A program made the translations under genes and the position numbers. Below the pieces are notes generated by a model. The model did not search any database and was not told the DNA's origin. It saw nothing but the letters and a program-made list of their open reading frames with translations. This document shows positions 47,324 through 59,404 of a stretch of DNA of 64,000 nt, piece by piece; the first letter of the stretch is position 1; each line of letters begins with the position of its first letter. This DNA is from Rana temporaria (Eukaryota > Chordata > Amphibia > Anura > Ranidae): the NCBI RefSeq assembly GCF_905171775.1, contig NC_053494.1, positions 123,656,028-123,720,027 on the forward strand, read 5' to 3'.

Positions 47324-49804
47324 CACAGTATATATGTTTTATGAGAAAACAGATATACAACTAGTTTAAATCTTATAAACGTAAGTAATAATACATTTGA
47401 CCCGTTCCATCACAGTTTACCTTTAATATGCTGTCGATTTTTAAACTGTCATTCAAACTGCAGGAACATAAACTGTAAGCTGCTTACTTAAAAGAAAAGC
47501 TATTAGCAATATACACAAGTATATGCTGCATGCAAAGGTCTCAGAAGCTTGTCAAAGTACACTATATTTGAAGTAGGGTTGGAATTTATAGAGGAAGAAC
47601 TTTAATAATTCAATAGGATGAGAGTAACACGTCTCAGATACTGGATGTACATTACAGTGCTTCAACCCTGTTAAACAGCAAGGGCAAAGCAAGCAAAGAA
47701 ATTTCACTGATGCCCACATATTTACTGCTCTAATGGTAAAGAACTATAGATTAGTTTATGTTCACTTACCTGGGACTTCTGTGTGAAGATGAGTGAATAA
47801 TGCAAAATAATGCAAAATCCACTCCGCTAGTGTGGAGTGCATTATTAGCTGTGTCATCTGAGTATTTTATTCACACAACAGTATTACTGAACTGGTAACA
47901 CGTGACTTGGCCCACAGCAAAATGTGCCGCATCCCCACCAAAAAGGAAACCACCTGGCAGGATCCTATGAAGCAAAATAACTAAGGAGTATAGTGTTGTC
48001 TTGCACAAAATATGTGACAAAGTAATTAATTTTGGATGTATGATATTTTTCACTATTTATCTTGATTGTTATTTCTTTTTTCACATATTTTGTGTAAGAC
48101 ATAATATACTGTACATGGGGAAAGGGGTCTGTGTTCTCTGTTGTGACCAAAGTTGGACTTTGGCTACTTCATTGGTTCCCTGGTGCAAATTAAGCTCCAA
48201 CGTGCTCCATTTAACTTTTGTTGATTACTACTTCTGACACCATGTTGAGTTCTTTCACAGTATAGGATAGGCCATGCATAGCCAGAGAAAAATAACTGCT
48301 CTCAGGGCAGAACAACAGAATAGTAATCATGTGGCCTACAAGACATATAAATGGGGGCAATCCTGGAATATCTAAAAATACATTTTTAATAGGTAAATTA
48401 AGGTAAACAGGCCATAAAAGAAATATGGGACTGCCATAGATAACCTTTTTCTAGCAGTGCCAGTTGCCTTGATATTATGGCTTCCTCCGGAGTAGCCCAC
48501 ACTAGTAGCATGTAGCAGCAATTTTACATAGTTGCACAATGCTCTAATCACATGCAGTTGATTGCCACAGAGTGCTTCTACATGCCACTTGTATAGATTA
48601 TCCCATAGGGAACCATTTGTTCCATTTATTTAGCAATCTTTGTAATTTCCCATGTAGCTCCAACTATTGCGATGAGCAAGCGGTTAAATTGCTTAGTACC
48701 AGGGAGTTAAATTTGCCTTTTTTAGCTTAGTCCTTAGAGAGGTGATCAATAGCAGAACATGTGTTGAGAGTAGATGGTGCAGCATCATTTTTTTTAGCCT
48801 TTTAGTGCGTGCAAGAGGTGAAGGGAGAGAATTAGAGGACAACATAGAGAGTGTAAAGAGACTAGCAGAAGCTGTATATAGTCACACATATTCAGTATTA
48901 AATTGCGAAGTGTTAATGCATTCTTAGCAGGCTGCTAACACTTTGTGATCTGTTGGCATGCTGGAAACCCGCTGGGTGTGCCTGCTGAGGCTAGTGAATC
49001 TCACCATATCAAAGCGAGACTCGTTAACCATTGTGCCCCTGCTAATTATAGCCTTAGATTCTAGTTTATGTTTGACAAAAAGCTTCTTTGTAGGAGGTAT
49101 CTTCACTAAGAGGAATCATAACTTACTAATGACTCCGACAGTTGTAACTGAATAAATTTCCCCACAATATGGAGACTTTGGGCTCTGGTTTGCAGGTTTC
49201 ACAGGAACCTATTGACTGTGTCATAAAGCAGTTTGTCAAGTGTGAGCAAGCTGACAGGTAATTGCAATAATACATTGCTAAAAATAAGAGAAAAATAAAG
49301 AGGTCAGACCACCTAAAATTTATATTTTGTAATCAGTAGAGCCTCCAACAGGAGATCTCCTTGTCATAATTCCCAACCAGGTTTCCTGTTTTCCTGGAAG
49401 CGTGGGATGTACCTGTTCACCAATATGTATTCCATTGCATCCTGTTGCATTCTTCATAATTGTTCATAATGGAAAAATTTGTTTTTGAAAAGAAAGAGAA
49501 TAAACCTCTCATATTGGCTCAGCAAATGTACATACCCAGAATCTCAACCACAGTATCCCAAGAGCAAGAACAAAAATCACCAGAAAATATACCATAGTCT
49601 ACTTATTTGGATCTTTCATACTTTACACACCACTTGACTCAGCCCTCCACACTGTACACTCCACTACACTCAGCCCTGCACACTGTACACTCCACTACAC
49701 TCAGCCCTGCACGCTGTACACTCCACTACCCTCAGCCCTCCACACTGTACACTCCTCTACACTCAGCCTTCCACACTATACACTTCACTACTGTATTACA
49801 CTCA

Positions 49805-50185
49805 ATTTTCGAACCATTAGTGAAGTCAATTCGATGTTAATTTTCAACTGCAATGAGGAGAAAATTAAAAAGTGTAGGATGGAAATTTTTTCTGGAACAA
49901 ACACAGTCCCCTTCCTGTCCGAGCCAGCCCCCCTTTCTGTCCGAGCCGAGTTGACCCAACCCCCGTCTGAGCTGAGCCGGCCCATTCCCCAGCCCGAGTG
50001 GGCCCGCCCCATGCCGCGATGGTCCACCTCCCCGCCAGAGCAGAGCGAACCTGCCTCCCCGCCTGACCCGAGCGAGCCCTCCTCTACGAGCATGGTCCCA
50101 TCCATTGACAATTATGGACAGGAGCAAAGCTTTGGGGGGTTCAAACCCCTCTTACCCTTCTTATCTACGTCCCTGACTCAATAAT
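49805..50185 (+). other. GC-rich insert with a Pro/Ser-rich open frame
   Basis: The plus-strand frame at 49834-50184 (116 codons) encodes a low-complexity Pro/Ser/Glu-rich product (SEPAPLSVRAELTQPPSELS). It interrupts the minisatellite. I do not recognise it. It could be part of a retroelement gag or a chance frame in a GC-rich insert; no start signals or homology support it. Confidence 0.25.
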
Positions 50186-50430
50186 ATGCAACATACACTA
50201 CACTCAGCACTTGATATTATGCACTCTACTACACTTAGCCCATTGTAATATACACTTCACCACACACAGCCCTCGAAAACCCAAACTCCACTACACTAAT
50301 CCCTTCAAACTCTGCAATACCCAGCTCTATGCAACATAAACTCCACTACACACAGCCCTCTATACTGTGCACCGCACTACACGCAGCCCTCCACACCTTA
50401 CACTTTACTACACCCAGGCCTCCACACCTA

Positions 50431-50852
50431 AGGCCCCGTACACACGGTCAGACAAAACCGATGAGAATGGTCCGATGGACCGTTTTTATCGGTTCACCGC
50501 TGAAGTGGCCTGACGGCCTGATGTGTGTACACACCATCAGTTCAAAATCCGATCGGGTCAGAACGCGGTGACGTAAAACACACGACGTGCTGAAAAAAAC
50601 GAAGTTCAATGCTTCCAAGCATGCGTCGACTTGATTCTGAGCATGCGCGGGTTTTGAACAGATGCTTTTCTGTACTAACCATCGGTTTGGTCCGATGGGG
50701 CAGCGGTCCATCGGTTCGGTTTTGAAGCATGTTTTAAAATTTTGGACCGAAGGAAAACAGACCGATAGCCTATACACACGGTCGGTTTGGTCCGATGAAA
50801 ATGAACTTCGGTTCATTCTCATCGGACCAAACCGACCGTGTGTACGGGGCCT
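50431..50852. mobile_element. Harbinger-like MITE, AGGCCCCGTACACACGG ends
   Basis: The ends AAGGCCCCGTACACACGGTC and GACCGTGTGTACGGGGCCTT are inverted. Internal sequence is rich in GGTCCGATGG and CCATCGG motifs. It sits inside the 31-bp minisatellite. The flanking bases are TAA and TTA. Confidence 0.8.
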
Positions 50853-50924
50853 TACACTCCAATTCACTCACCCCTTAGCCTTCTGCACCCTACATTTCAA
50901 GTTCCATCGCATACTATCATATTT

Positions 50925-51110
50925 ATTATTGTTATAATAATTATACTGGATTTATATAGCACCAACATTTTGCACAGTGTTTTCCAATGTAAAGGGAGAC
51001 AATACAGTTATAATACAGAATAATGCAGGAGGATTAGGAGAAAGTTACAACTTTGAAGATAGGAAGAACTAGTACAAAATAGCTATGGGGATGGGCTGAT
51101 GGAGATGGTC
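50925..51110 (+). repeat. Dispersed repeat with TTTATATAGCACCAACA core
   Basis: GGATTTATATAGCACCAACA and CAATGTAAAGGGAGACAATAC mark a repeat with an antisense relative at 56700-56880. It looks like a short retroposon; I cannot name the family. Confidence 0.5.
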
Positions 51111-51276
51111 AATGATGGCCTACAATACAGTAGGCTTAGCTGAATTGATTTTCAAGCATTGCCTAAAGGTAAGCATGGGGGACCACTCACCCTGTATGTG
51201 GGGGTACCTTTCGCTGCGCACAGGCTTAAAAATGCCCAGGACTAGGCAGGGACTGAGGTCATGTGGAAGTCTGACA

Positions 51277-51746
51277 TTAAAGCGGAGTTCCACCTGTTTT
51301 TTAGTTTATTAAAAGTCAGCAGCTACAAAAAGCATAGCTGCTGACTTTTAATAAGCAGACACTTACCTGTCCTACAGTCCAGCAATGTTGCTGCCCAGAG
51401 CCTCGCTCCTCTCCCCTTCCTCTCCTCGGCGCCGTCATAGCAAATGTGGGCACCCAGCCGTGACAGCTTATGGCTTCATGGCCAGGCGTGCACTGCGCAT
51501 GCGTGAGTTGTGCTGCGCTCTGCTATTCTTGTCCTAGAAGATTACTGGTGCGGAGGGGCTGTCTAGGCCAAGAGGTGGACACGCCTAGGCGGCCAAGAAG
51601 AGGAAGGAGGAAGTGGGACAGGAAGTACCACTGAAAACAAGGTATCCACTCCCCCCCCCAAAAAAAGTATATGCCAAATGTGGCATGTCAGGGTGTGATG
51701 AGTTCTTAAAGCGGAAGTTCCACTTTTGGATGGAACTCCGCTTTAA
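51277..51746. mobile_element. MITE with TTAAAGCGGA...TCCGCTTTAA ends, copy 2
   Basis: The left end is TTAAAGCGGAGTTCCACC and the right end GGAACTCCGCTTTAA. The first 90 or so bases match 609-1085. The last 40 bases form an extra small hairpin (AAAGCGGAAGTTCCAC / GGAACTCCGCTTT). There is no gene. Confidence 0.85.
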
Positions 51747-53800
51747 GGCAGTTTGCCAACTTGATGAGCCATAACACTGTGTGCAGTATCGAAAGTACAT
51801 AATTCCTCTGAAAAGTGCTGTACTGTGTCACTACACTCTGTTGCATTAAGGAGGGACACTGCTGAGGCCCTGCCCTCTCCACCACTCCAGCCTACCTCTG
51901 TAACCTCATTCCCAGTAACATAATAGGGTCCCGCCGTGCACCTAGCGCAGACCTTATGCAAGCACTTGTTAACTTCTTCCTTCCCATATCTTGTTACTGG
52001 AGTGTTGATGTCCATAATGTGGGTTTGATTATGGTTGTTACTGGAAACTGACCGCTTGGGAGGGAGCCAGAACATCAACCCCCTCACTACTGGAAGACCC
52101 GTCACCTATATCAGGTATGTACCATGCTTTATGACTGGCGGCAATGTATATTACTCTTGACCTTGGTTACTGCCTGAAGCTGCATTACTCTCTTAGCTTG
52201 ACTTGCTGACTAGACCTCTGATAATGGCCTTACTTCATACCCCATATGTTGATCTTTTGATGTGCCAGAACCAACATGCACCCCTTTAAACAACTTCAGA
52301 CCAGGCCCAGAATAGTTGATGTAAATTTACTGAAAAGTCTTTTAGCATTACAGTTCATGAGCTGGCAGTCTATCCCTAGCTGGCTGCTCAGGCATACCTC
52401 TACAAGATAGCAGTCCATTGCTGGTGTTCTCAAAGTGTTGGCTGATCACTGGATACCTGGTGCCTCCAATGGACTGCAAGGCACATCAGTCCTCCTTCAC
52501 AGAAGTCATAGCATGTCCTGCTATTGTGGCTGTACCAAAAAGCCCCAAACCCAGTCTTCCCAAAATGTATACAGACGGTGGGGAAAATGGATCCAAAAAG
52601 CCTGGGAACCACAGTAAACACATTAACTCCCTCACCCCCAGCCTAGGCCAGCACTTACCCAAACCCTGCATACCTGTAGGCAACCTGCCTACAGACAGAG
52701 TAAGAGATAACCAGACAGATTGGGGTAGAGAGTTCCATAGGATTGGAGAGGCTTTGCAGAAGTCCTTAAGGTGAGCATTGTAGGAGGCGATAAGAGTTGT
52801 AGGAGGCGATGAGAGAGTAGAGATCAGGACGTCTTGGGAGGAGCAGAATGAAAAATGTGGGTGATATTTCCAGATGAGGCTGGTGATGTTCCTGTGGCCA
52901 AAGGTGTGGATAACTTTGTACGTTGTAGGTAATAGTTTAAATTGAATACATCAGGTTAGTGGAAGCCAATGGAGGGAATGACACAAAGGGGGTGACAAGG
53001 TGGGTGATTCTAACAGCATTCATGATAGACTGAAGGGGGAGGAAGGCTTGTAAAAGGGAGTTGCAATAACTGAGGTAGGGGATAACCAGGGAATTCATTA
53101 GTTACATACTTACTGAAGATTCACACACGTGCAAATCATAAATGTGTGAAATTGGATGCATTCTCCTCAATATTCACAACAATGCTAAGAATGGATTATA
53201 TTTTATTAACAACAAAACATAAGATTACAAAAAAGAGGCATGTTTTTGGAGTGCCACATTCCATATGAGCAGCATTACTGTTTCATGACGTTTCATGACG
53301 TGTCATGACAGATATTTAAATAGGAAAAACAAGTATTGACAACGAATAGGAATCCTAAAATCGTAATGTTTTTATATGTACTGTACATAGCGTTTCTTAA
53401 ATTTGAAAGTCTTCTAGTTGACTGAGACCAAGATAAAAAATAAAGGGGAGGAGCCGCAATTCATGCACACTGCTTCTGTGCACCTTGCTCCGACATGAAC
53501 AGATTAGAAATGTGGTTAACATGAATAAAATTATTCCACCACAGTTACCATGACATAACGGAGAACGGTTGCAGGCCCATATTTGAATGCACCAATAAAA
53601 AAGTGGACAAGCACCAGTATTAATCATCTGGTTTCACCAAATACAAAGGGCACAGAATTTGACATGGACACACTTTCGTAACTGTCACTTGATCAGGTGG
53701 AAAATGTGACAATGAATTCATGCAGTAGACATTAGGATTAGGGTGATTTCACATTTCAGGTGTCTGGCACTGAAAATTGTAATTCAGACAATGCCAAAGA
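51747..53800. other. No confirmed gene; part is a dispersed repeat
   Basis: Minus-strand 51743-52105 and plus-strand 52418-52774 hold frames of about 120 codons without recognisable domains. The segment 52690-53095 (GAGAGTTCCATAGGATTGGAG, ATTTCCAGATGAGGCTGGTG, GGGAGTTGCAATAACTGAGG) resembles the distal part of the retroposon-like repeat begun at 50925, so the frame there is repeat-derived. A tandem GTTGTAGGAGGCGAT doublet is near 52785. The stretch 53100-53800 shows nothing. Confidence 0.4.
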
Positions 53801-54300
53801 CTTAAAGGGGTTGTAAAGGGAATTTTTTTTCCCTAAATAGCTTCCTTTACCTTAGTGCAGTCCTCCTTCACTTACCTCATCCTTCCATTTTGCTTTTAAA
53901 TGTCCTTATTTCTTCTGAGAAATCATCACTTCCTGTTCTTCTGTCTGTAACTCCACACAGTAATGTGAGGCTTTCTTCTTGGCGTGGAGAAAGCCTCTTG
54001 AGGGGGGAGGGGGCAAGCAGGAGTATCAGGACACCCACTAACACACAGCTCCTTTCTCTATCTGCAAAGTAGAGAGTGTCCTGACTTGCCTGCTTGCCCC
54101 CTCCCCCCTTAAGAGGCCAGGGAGAAAGCCTTGCATTACGGTGTTGATTTACAGACAGAAGAACAGGAAGTGAGCATTTCTCAGAAGAAATAAGGACATT
54201 TAAAAGCAAAATCGAAGGATGAGGTAAGTGAAGGAGGACTGCACTAAGGTAAAGGAAGCTTTTTAGGGAAAAAAAATGTTTCCTTTAAAACCCCTTTAAG
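53801..54300. mobile_element. Full-length fold-back MITE, CTTAAAGGGGTTGTAAAGG ends
   Basis: Arms of about 240 bp pair across the whole 500 bp, from CTTAAAGGGGTTGTAAAGG to AAACCCCTTTAAG. The loop contains CTCTATCTGCAAAGTAGAGAG. A truncated copy is at 35862-36277. Its transcript would fold into a long hairpin. Confidence 0.9.
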
Positions 54301-54574
54301 TAGCAGTGATAATGATCCAAGAGAGAACATAAAGACTGCACTTTTATACAATACTAAAACAATGCTGCTAGTGTGAACTATGCTTATGACATATATAAAA
54401 AAAAATATCTTTTTCTAAAAGACCTCCTATTTATGGTGCCTTACAAAAGTGTAAAAAAAAAAGAAATGCCTTAACAATAAAACCGAGAACAATCAGCCCA
54501 ATAAATGCACAAATAATCTGTACTAGCCATTATCTTGGGATAAGAAAGATGCTCAGAGAAGAATTAAGATTTAT

Positions 54575-55674
54575 GGCCCAGATTCACAAAGGAGATACGA
54601 CGGAGTATCTCAGATACTCCGTCGTATCTCTCAGAGTATCTATGCGACTGATTCATAGAACCAGTTACGCATAGATATCCCTAAGGCCTAGTACACATGA
54701 GAGGATCGATCCGCGGAAACGGTCCGGAGGATAAATCCTCTGGCGGATTTTGATCTCATGGTTGTACTAACCATGAGATCAAAATCCCCGCGGAATTGTC
54801 GACCCCGCGGAATTGTCGTGGCGACGTGCGCGACGCTGTCATATAAGGACTTCCACGCATGCGTCGAATCATTACGACGCATGCGAGGGATGGAATCGGA
54901 CGGATTGATCCGCTGAGTCTGTACAGACCAGCGGATAGATTTCTTAGCATGCTAAGAAATCTTGATCCGCTGGAAATCCATCCCCGGGGAAAAAAATCTG
55001 CGGAAAAATATCCGCTGGATCGTACACACCAGGGGATCTATCCGCTGAAACCGGTCCGCGGATCAATTCCAGCGGATCGATCCTCTTGTGTGTACGGGCC
55101 CTAAGATCCGACAGGTGTAATTGTTTTACACTGTCGGATCTTAGGATGCAGTACCGCGGCTGCCACTGGGGGGAGTTCGCGTCGTAAAACAGCGTTGGGT
55201 ATGCAAATTAGGAGTTACGGCGATCCACGACGGATTTTCGCATTCGCTACGTCGCCGCTAGTCTAGTTTCCCGTCGCAAAGTTAGTCGTCGTTTTGGGTG
55301 CCTTAACTTTAGACAGCAAACGTATTGCCGTCGTTCCCGCGTCGAAATTTAAAATTTCACGTCGTTTGCGTAACACGTCCGGGAATACGGAAGTACGCTA
55401 CGCACGTCGCCGTTCGAAAATGACGTCACTTCCCGCAAAGCACGGCGGGAGTTACGAAACTGAGCATGCGCAGTAGGTCCGGCGCGGAAGCGCGCCTAAT
55501 TTAAATGTTACCCGCCCATTCGATTTGGACCGCCTTGCGCCGGACGTATTTACGATACACCGCCACAAGTTTCCAGGTAAGTGCTTTGTGGATCGGGCAC
55601 TAAAACTGAAAACTTGTGGCGGTGTAACGTAAACGGCTTACGTTACACATGCGCTATTGTACCTGAATCTGGCC
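54575..55674. mobile_element. MITE, GGCCCAGATTCACAAA ends, TSD TAT, with nested MITE
   Basis: The left end GGCCCAGATTCACAAAGG and right end CCTGAATCTGGCC are inverted, with TAT at 54572-54574 and 55675-55677. The interior is rich in TACGTCG, GCGTAAC and CGTCGTA motifs. It is interrupted at 54685-55101. Confidence 0.8.
54685..55101. mobile_element. Harbinger-like MITE nested in another MITE, TSD TAA
   Basis: The ends GGCCTAGTACACATGAGAGG and CTCTTGTGTGTACGGGCC are inverted, and TAA flanks both sides (54682-54684 and 55102-55104). Internal ATCCGCTGGA and TCCGCGGA motifs recur on both strands. The outer MITE must be older. Confidence 0.8.
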
Positions 55675-55677
55675 TAT

Positions 55678-56699
55678 TATCTTTGAATCAGGTGTCTGGC
55701 ATATTTCAATGCTGTTGTCTAATGAACCTGCCAATATAAAAAAAGCTAAGCAGAAATCAAAAAACGGGACAAACCCTATGAGAAATCACTTGGGGTTTAG
55801 TGTGAAAATCTACATCATGTTTCTGGCACGCAAAGAAAGTACTGCCTACAGAGATGTCATACTATTCGAAACTTTTGCAAAACATACACATACTTAAAGT
55901 CAAAAGGCTTTTATAGGATTGTATTGAAAACACCATCCAAAAAGAAGACATTTCTTCATAAAGAACATGTATGCTTGAACTCAACTTGTCATCCTTGAGG
56001 ACAGCTCCTAGTTGTGAATGTCCCTTGCTGTTGTAAATCATTTCAATCTAAGTAGCACATTATATTAAGGGTAGAAAGCTACGGTTTTATTGGGTAATGT
56101 ATAAACCCTCTAGCCCGGAACTCTTAATACAAATACTAAATGATCTGTTGGGTTATGCAGTTAGCATTGAATCTTTTACATGGACCTCAAGGAGAGTTGA
56201 TGTAGGAGAAAACAACACCCCAATCGGCAGACTTTGAAAATCGGATATTTAGAAAACATATAGCTGCTTTGAAAAGCTGACTAGGTTATCTATGTTGTAG
56301 CAGATAAGTGCAGATTATGCAAACTGTTCATGAACTATTAATTGAACATAGTTCTTTGAACTCACTGCTGGCATTTCATTCAATAATTTATATTCAGCAA
56401 CATATGAAGCTGAAAATTTTACTTGCAGAAATAGGACAAAGCATATCTTTCAAAAATAACATTAAACCATATTCATATCTGAAGACATTATAGTCAGGTC
56501 AGGTTTCTATTGATGTCTAGGTTTCCATTGGGAAAATCACTTCTCTTTGTCCTGGTGAAAAGAAAAAAATTGTAAAATCCAAAATATTATAGTTGTCAAT
56601 GAAATAGAAGAAAACCTGTCATAATCATGACACCTGTTCTGGTAACAAGTGTCTGACTTTGGAAAGATTTTTATAACTGCATATTTACCTGATCTGTAG
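55678..56699. other. No identifiable feature
   Basis: AT-rich sequence with only short unrecognised frames. I see no gene or repeat structure. Confidence 0.5.
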
Positions 56700-56880
56700 G
56701 TTATATCTTACAGTGAACCCAAAATCTAGTAGTACATAAGTAACAGTCCCATAGGTGGCCCATGACATCTCTTGTATTGTATTGTTGTTGTATTGTCCCC
56801 TTTTATTTCGTAAAGCGATTCGCAAACTGTTGGTGCTGTATAAATCCTGTATAATAATAATAATAATAATAATATATTGG
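56700..56880 (-). repeat. Antisense copy of the TTTATA(T/C)AGCACCAACA repeat with (TAA)n end
   Basis: Read on the minus strand it gives GGATTTATACAGCACCAACA and resembles 50925-51110. A (TAA)n run of about eight units at 56849-56873 marks its end. Confidence 0.5.
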
Positions 56881-57100
56881 GCAGCAATATCTAAGATTAT
56901 CACCATTATCATGTTATGCTACCTGTCTGTATCTTTAGAGTCATTAAACTCTCTACTCCTAATCTATACAGTTTGGATTGACCGCTCAAAAAATGGGAAG
57001 GTTGCCAGATATGAAACCTGAAGATGACTCTGGGTAACCTAAACAACTTGTGACCAGGAAGTTGTGGTGATCCAAATTCTCTTGTTCTTCACAATGCTAA

Positions 57101-57598
57101 GCCTCGTACACACGCTCGGTTTACTCTGCAAGAACCAGCAAGAAAACTGCTGGCAGAGCTTCCTTGCCGAGTAAACCAAGCGTGTGTACGAGGCTTTCAG
57201 GTTTCTCGACAAGAAAACTGCCCAGAATCTAGACGAGAAAAATAGAGAACATGTTCTCGTTGTGAGATTCTCGGCAGTTTACTTGCCGAGAAATCCAAGA
57301 GTGTGTATACTTACCTGGTCGCCGTGGAAACCTGCGCATGCTCGAAATGACTTTGACCCATGCGCGGCAGCTTCCTAGGCATAGGTAGGGTGCAGCAAGA
57401 TGGCGGCGATGGCATCGAATGTGACGAGCGCACGCTCGTCGTACGCGATGACGTTACCGCGTTCTTGCCTTTTAAGAGAACCGCGGTTCTTTTGAAAGGA
57501 GAGTCTGTACACTCGGGCGGCAAGAGATTCTTGCCAAAAATCTCGTCGGGAAAAACGTTTTTTTCCCTAAAGAGATTCTTGCCCATGTGTACAGGGCT
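57101..57598. mobile_element. MITE, GCCTCGTACACACGCTCGG ends, TSD TAA
   Basis: It starts GCCTCGTACACACGCTCGG. A complete small hairpin closes at 57196 (CCAAGCGTGTGTACGAGGC), and a second outer end lies at 57585-57598 (CATGTGTACAGGGCT). TAA flanks both sides (57098-57100 and 57599-57601). The interior has CAAGAAAACTGCC and GAGAATCTCG-type inverted motifs. Confidence 0.75.
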
Positions 57599-57628
57599 TA
57601 AGGGTTGGTGGCATAAGCTGATTCATTT

Positions 57629-57828
57629 NNNNNNNNNNNNNNNNNNNNNNNNNNNNNNNNNNNNNNNNNNNNNNNNNNNNNNNNNNNNNNNNNNNNNNNN
57701 NNNNNNNNNNNNNNNNNNNNNNNNNNNNNNNNNNNNNNNNNNNNNNNNNNNNNNNNNNNNNNNNNNNNNNNNNNNNNNNNNNNNNNNNNNNNNNNNNNNN
57801 NNNNNNNNNNNNNNNNNNNNNNNNNNNN
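57629..57828. other. Assembly gap (200 N)
   Basis: Exactly 200 undetermined bases, likely a placeholder. Any frame spanning it is meaningless. Confidence 1.
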
Positions 57829-58042
57829 TTGGTTTTGTTGGAGCCCACCCATAGGGCTGCCTTTTTACTTTAGGCCTGTCTTCAGTATATTTTGCTGAAC
57901 CAGATGTTCATGGCTTCATGCTGCATTTGTGATTATTGTGAATTAGCATTAACAGAATGTCAGAAGAAAATTGACAGATTGTGCAGAAGTTCACCATAGC
58001 TATCTTCCTATCCTAGATTTTAAAAATATTTCTTTATTTCTG

Positions 58043-58566
58043 TTAAAGCGGGGGTTCACCCTATTAAAAAAAAAAAAAAAAAAAAAAATTTTATTCTAGC
58101 ATAAAATTCAGCATCGTAGCGCGAGCTACAGTATGCCGGTCTTACATTTTTTATCCCCGTACTCACTGTTTAATCCTACCTAGACGATTCCGTCTGCCCA
58201 CAGGGAATGGGCGTTCCAATCCAGACGGAAAGTGATTGACGGCCGGCTCTGGCGCGCCACGCTTCTCCGGAAATAGCCGAAATAGGCTTGGCTCTTCACG
58301 GCGCCTGCGCATAGCCTGTGCGCAGGCGCCGTGAAGAGCCGAGACCTACTCCGGCTGTCTTCGGGGAGCGTGACGTGCCAGAGTCGGCCGTCAATCACCC
58401 TCCCTCTTCCTAGGAACGCCCATTCCCCGCGGCAGACGGAATCGTCTATGTACGATATAACCGTGAGTACGGGGATAAAAAATGTAAGACCGGCATACTG
58501 TAGCTCGCGCTACGATGCCGAATTTTATGCTGAAATGTTGTTCAGCAGGGTGAACCACCGCTTTAA
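58043..58566. mobile_element. Fold-back MITE, TTAAAGCGGGGGTTCACCC ends
   Basis: Almost the whole 524 bp pairs with itself. Outer ends are TTAAAGCGGGGGTTCACC and GGTGAACCACCGCTTTAA; inner arms carry GCGCGAGCTACAGTATGCCGG and its complement; the tip is GGCGCCTGCGCA / TGCGCAGGCGCC. A poly-A run follows the left end. It is related by its ends to 609-1085 and 51277-51746. The flank 57829-58042 shows nothing. Confidence 0.9.
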
Positions 58567-59010
58567 GCAACATTTACATCACAGGCATTCCTGTCTTACA
58601 AGGCAGCATATTGAGCCATTGAGCCTAGGAAGTATTTTTTTTTTTTGGTAGATTTACTGACAGCTTTAACTGTCCTTTCTGGGCATTCTCCCTTCTGCCA
58701 ACACTCTTCCCTTACAGCTCATTGTAAAGTTTACATAATTTAATCTAAACCCCAAACCATACCAAACCTGACTGTGCAGCTTGCCTTATGCTACTCAATC
58801 TTTGTCCCTGAACATGCATTCCATTTTCTAAAATCATTCCAATAAACAGTACACAGTACACTGGCCATTTTGGAGGTGGCCATATGGGCTGATCGATGAC
58901 AAAATTGCGGCCTGTGCCATAGATTCAAGGGAGATACAGGGGCATGGAGAGAAGAAACTGCAGTGGCTGTGATGCCCTTGGCAGGTTGCACAGAGCAGTG
59001 TTGAAAGTGA

Positions 59011-59321
59011 TGCCTCGTACACACGATCGGGTTTCCCGATGAAAAAAACGGCCGTGTGTATACTCCATAGCAGTTTTCCCGACAGGAAAAATGTGAGCAA
59101 AAAAATTAAAACTTGTTCTCTTTTTTCCCGCCGCGATTCTCTGCGTTTTTTTTGCTCTGCAGTGGAGCATACACATGGCAGCTTTTCTCGACCAAAGCTG
59201 TCATGGCAGTTTTCCTGTCAGGAAAACCAGCCGTGTGTACATGGGAAAAGCAACCGAACAGGTTCTCAGTTTTCCTGGCAGACTTGTGACCGCCGGGAAA
59301 ACCGATCGTGTGTATGAGGCA
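59011..59321. mobile_element. MITE, TGCCTCGTACACACGATCGG ends
   Basis: The left end TGCCTCGTACACACGATCGG and right end CCGATCGTGTGTATGAGGCA are nearly perfect inverted repeats. Inner motifs are GTTTTCCCGACAGGAAAA and AGGAAAACCAGCCGTGTG. It has no coding capacity. The interval 58567-59010 shows no recognisable feature. Confidence 0.85.
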
Positions 59322-59404
59322 TAAAAATGTAAAGCTAGACAAAGAGGAAAATATGAATAGCGGAGAGGCAAGCACTAAGCATTAAAATACAGGTGTCCTG
59401 TAGC

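Larger units (their letters stand above)
49622..50900 (+). repeat. Decayed 31-bp minisatellite split by two insertions
   Basis: Good units at 49622-49795 share CTCCACTACACTCAGCCCT and CACACTGTACA. More divergent units continue at 50190-50430 and 50853-50900. The array is interrupted by 49805-50185 (GC-rich, unidentified) and by the MITE at 50431-50852. Confidence 0.85.

Noticed and set aside
52418..52774. A 118-codon plus-strand gene
   Set aside because: Its 3' half matches a dispersed retroposon-like repeat and no domain is visible in the rest.
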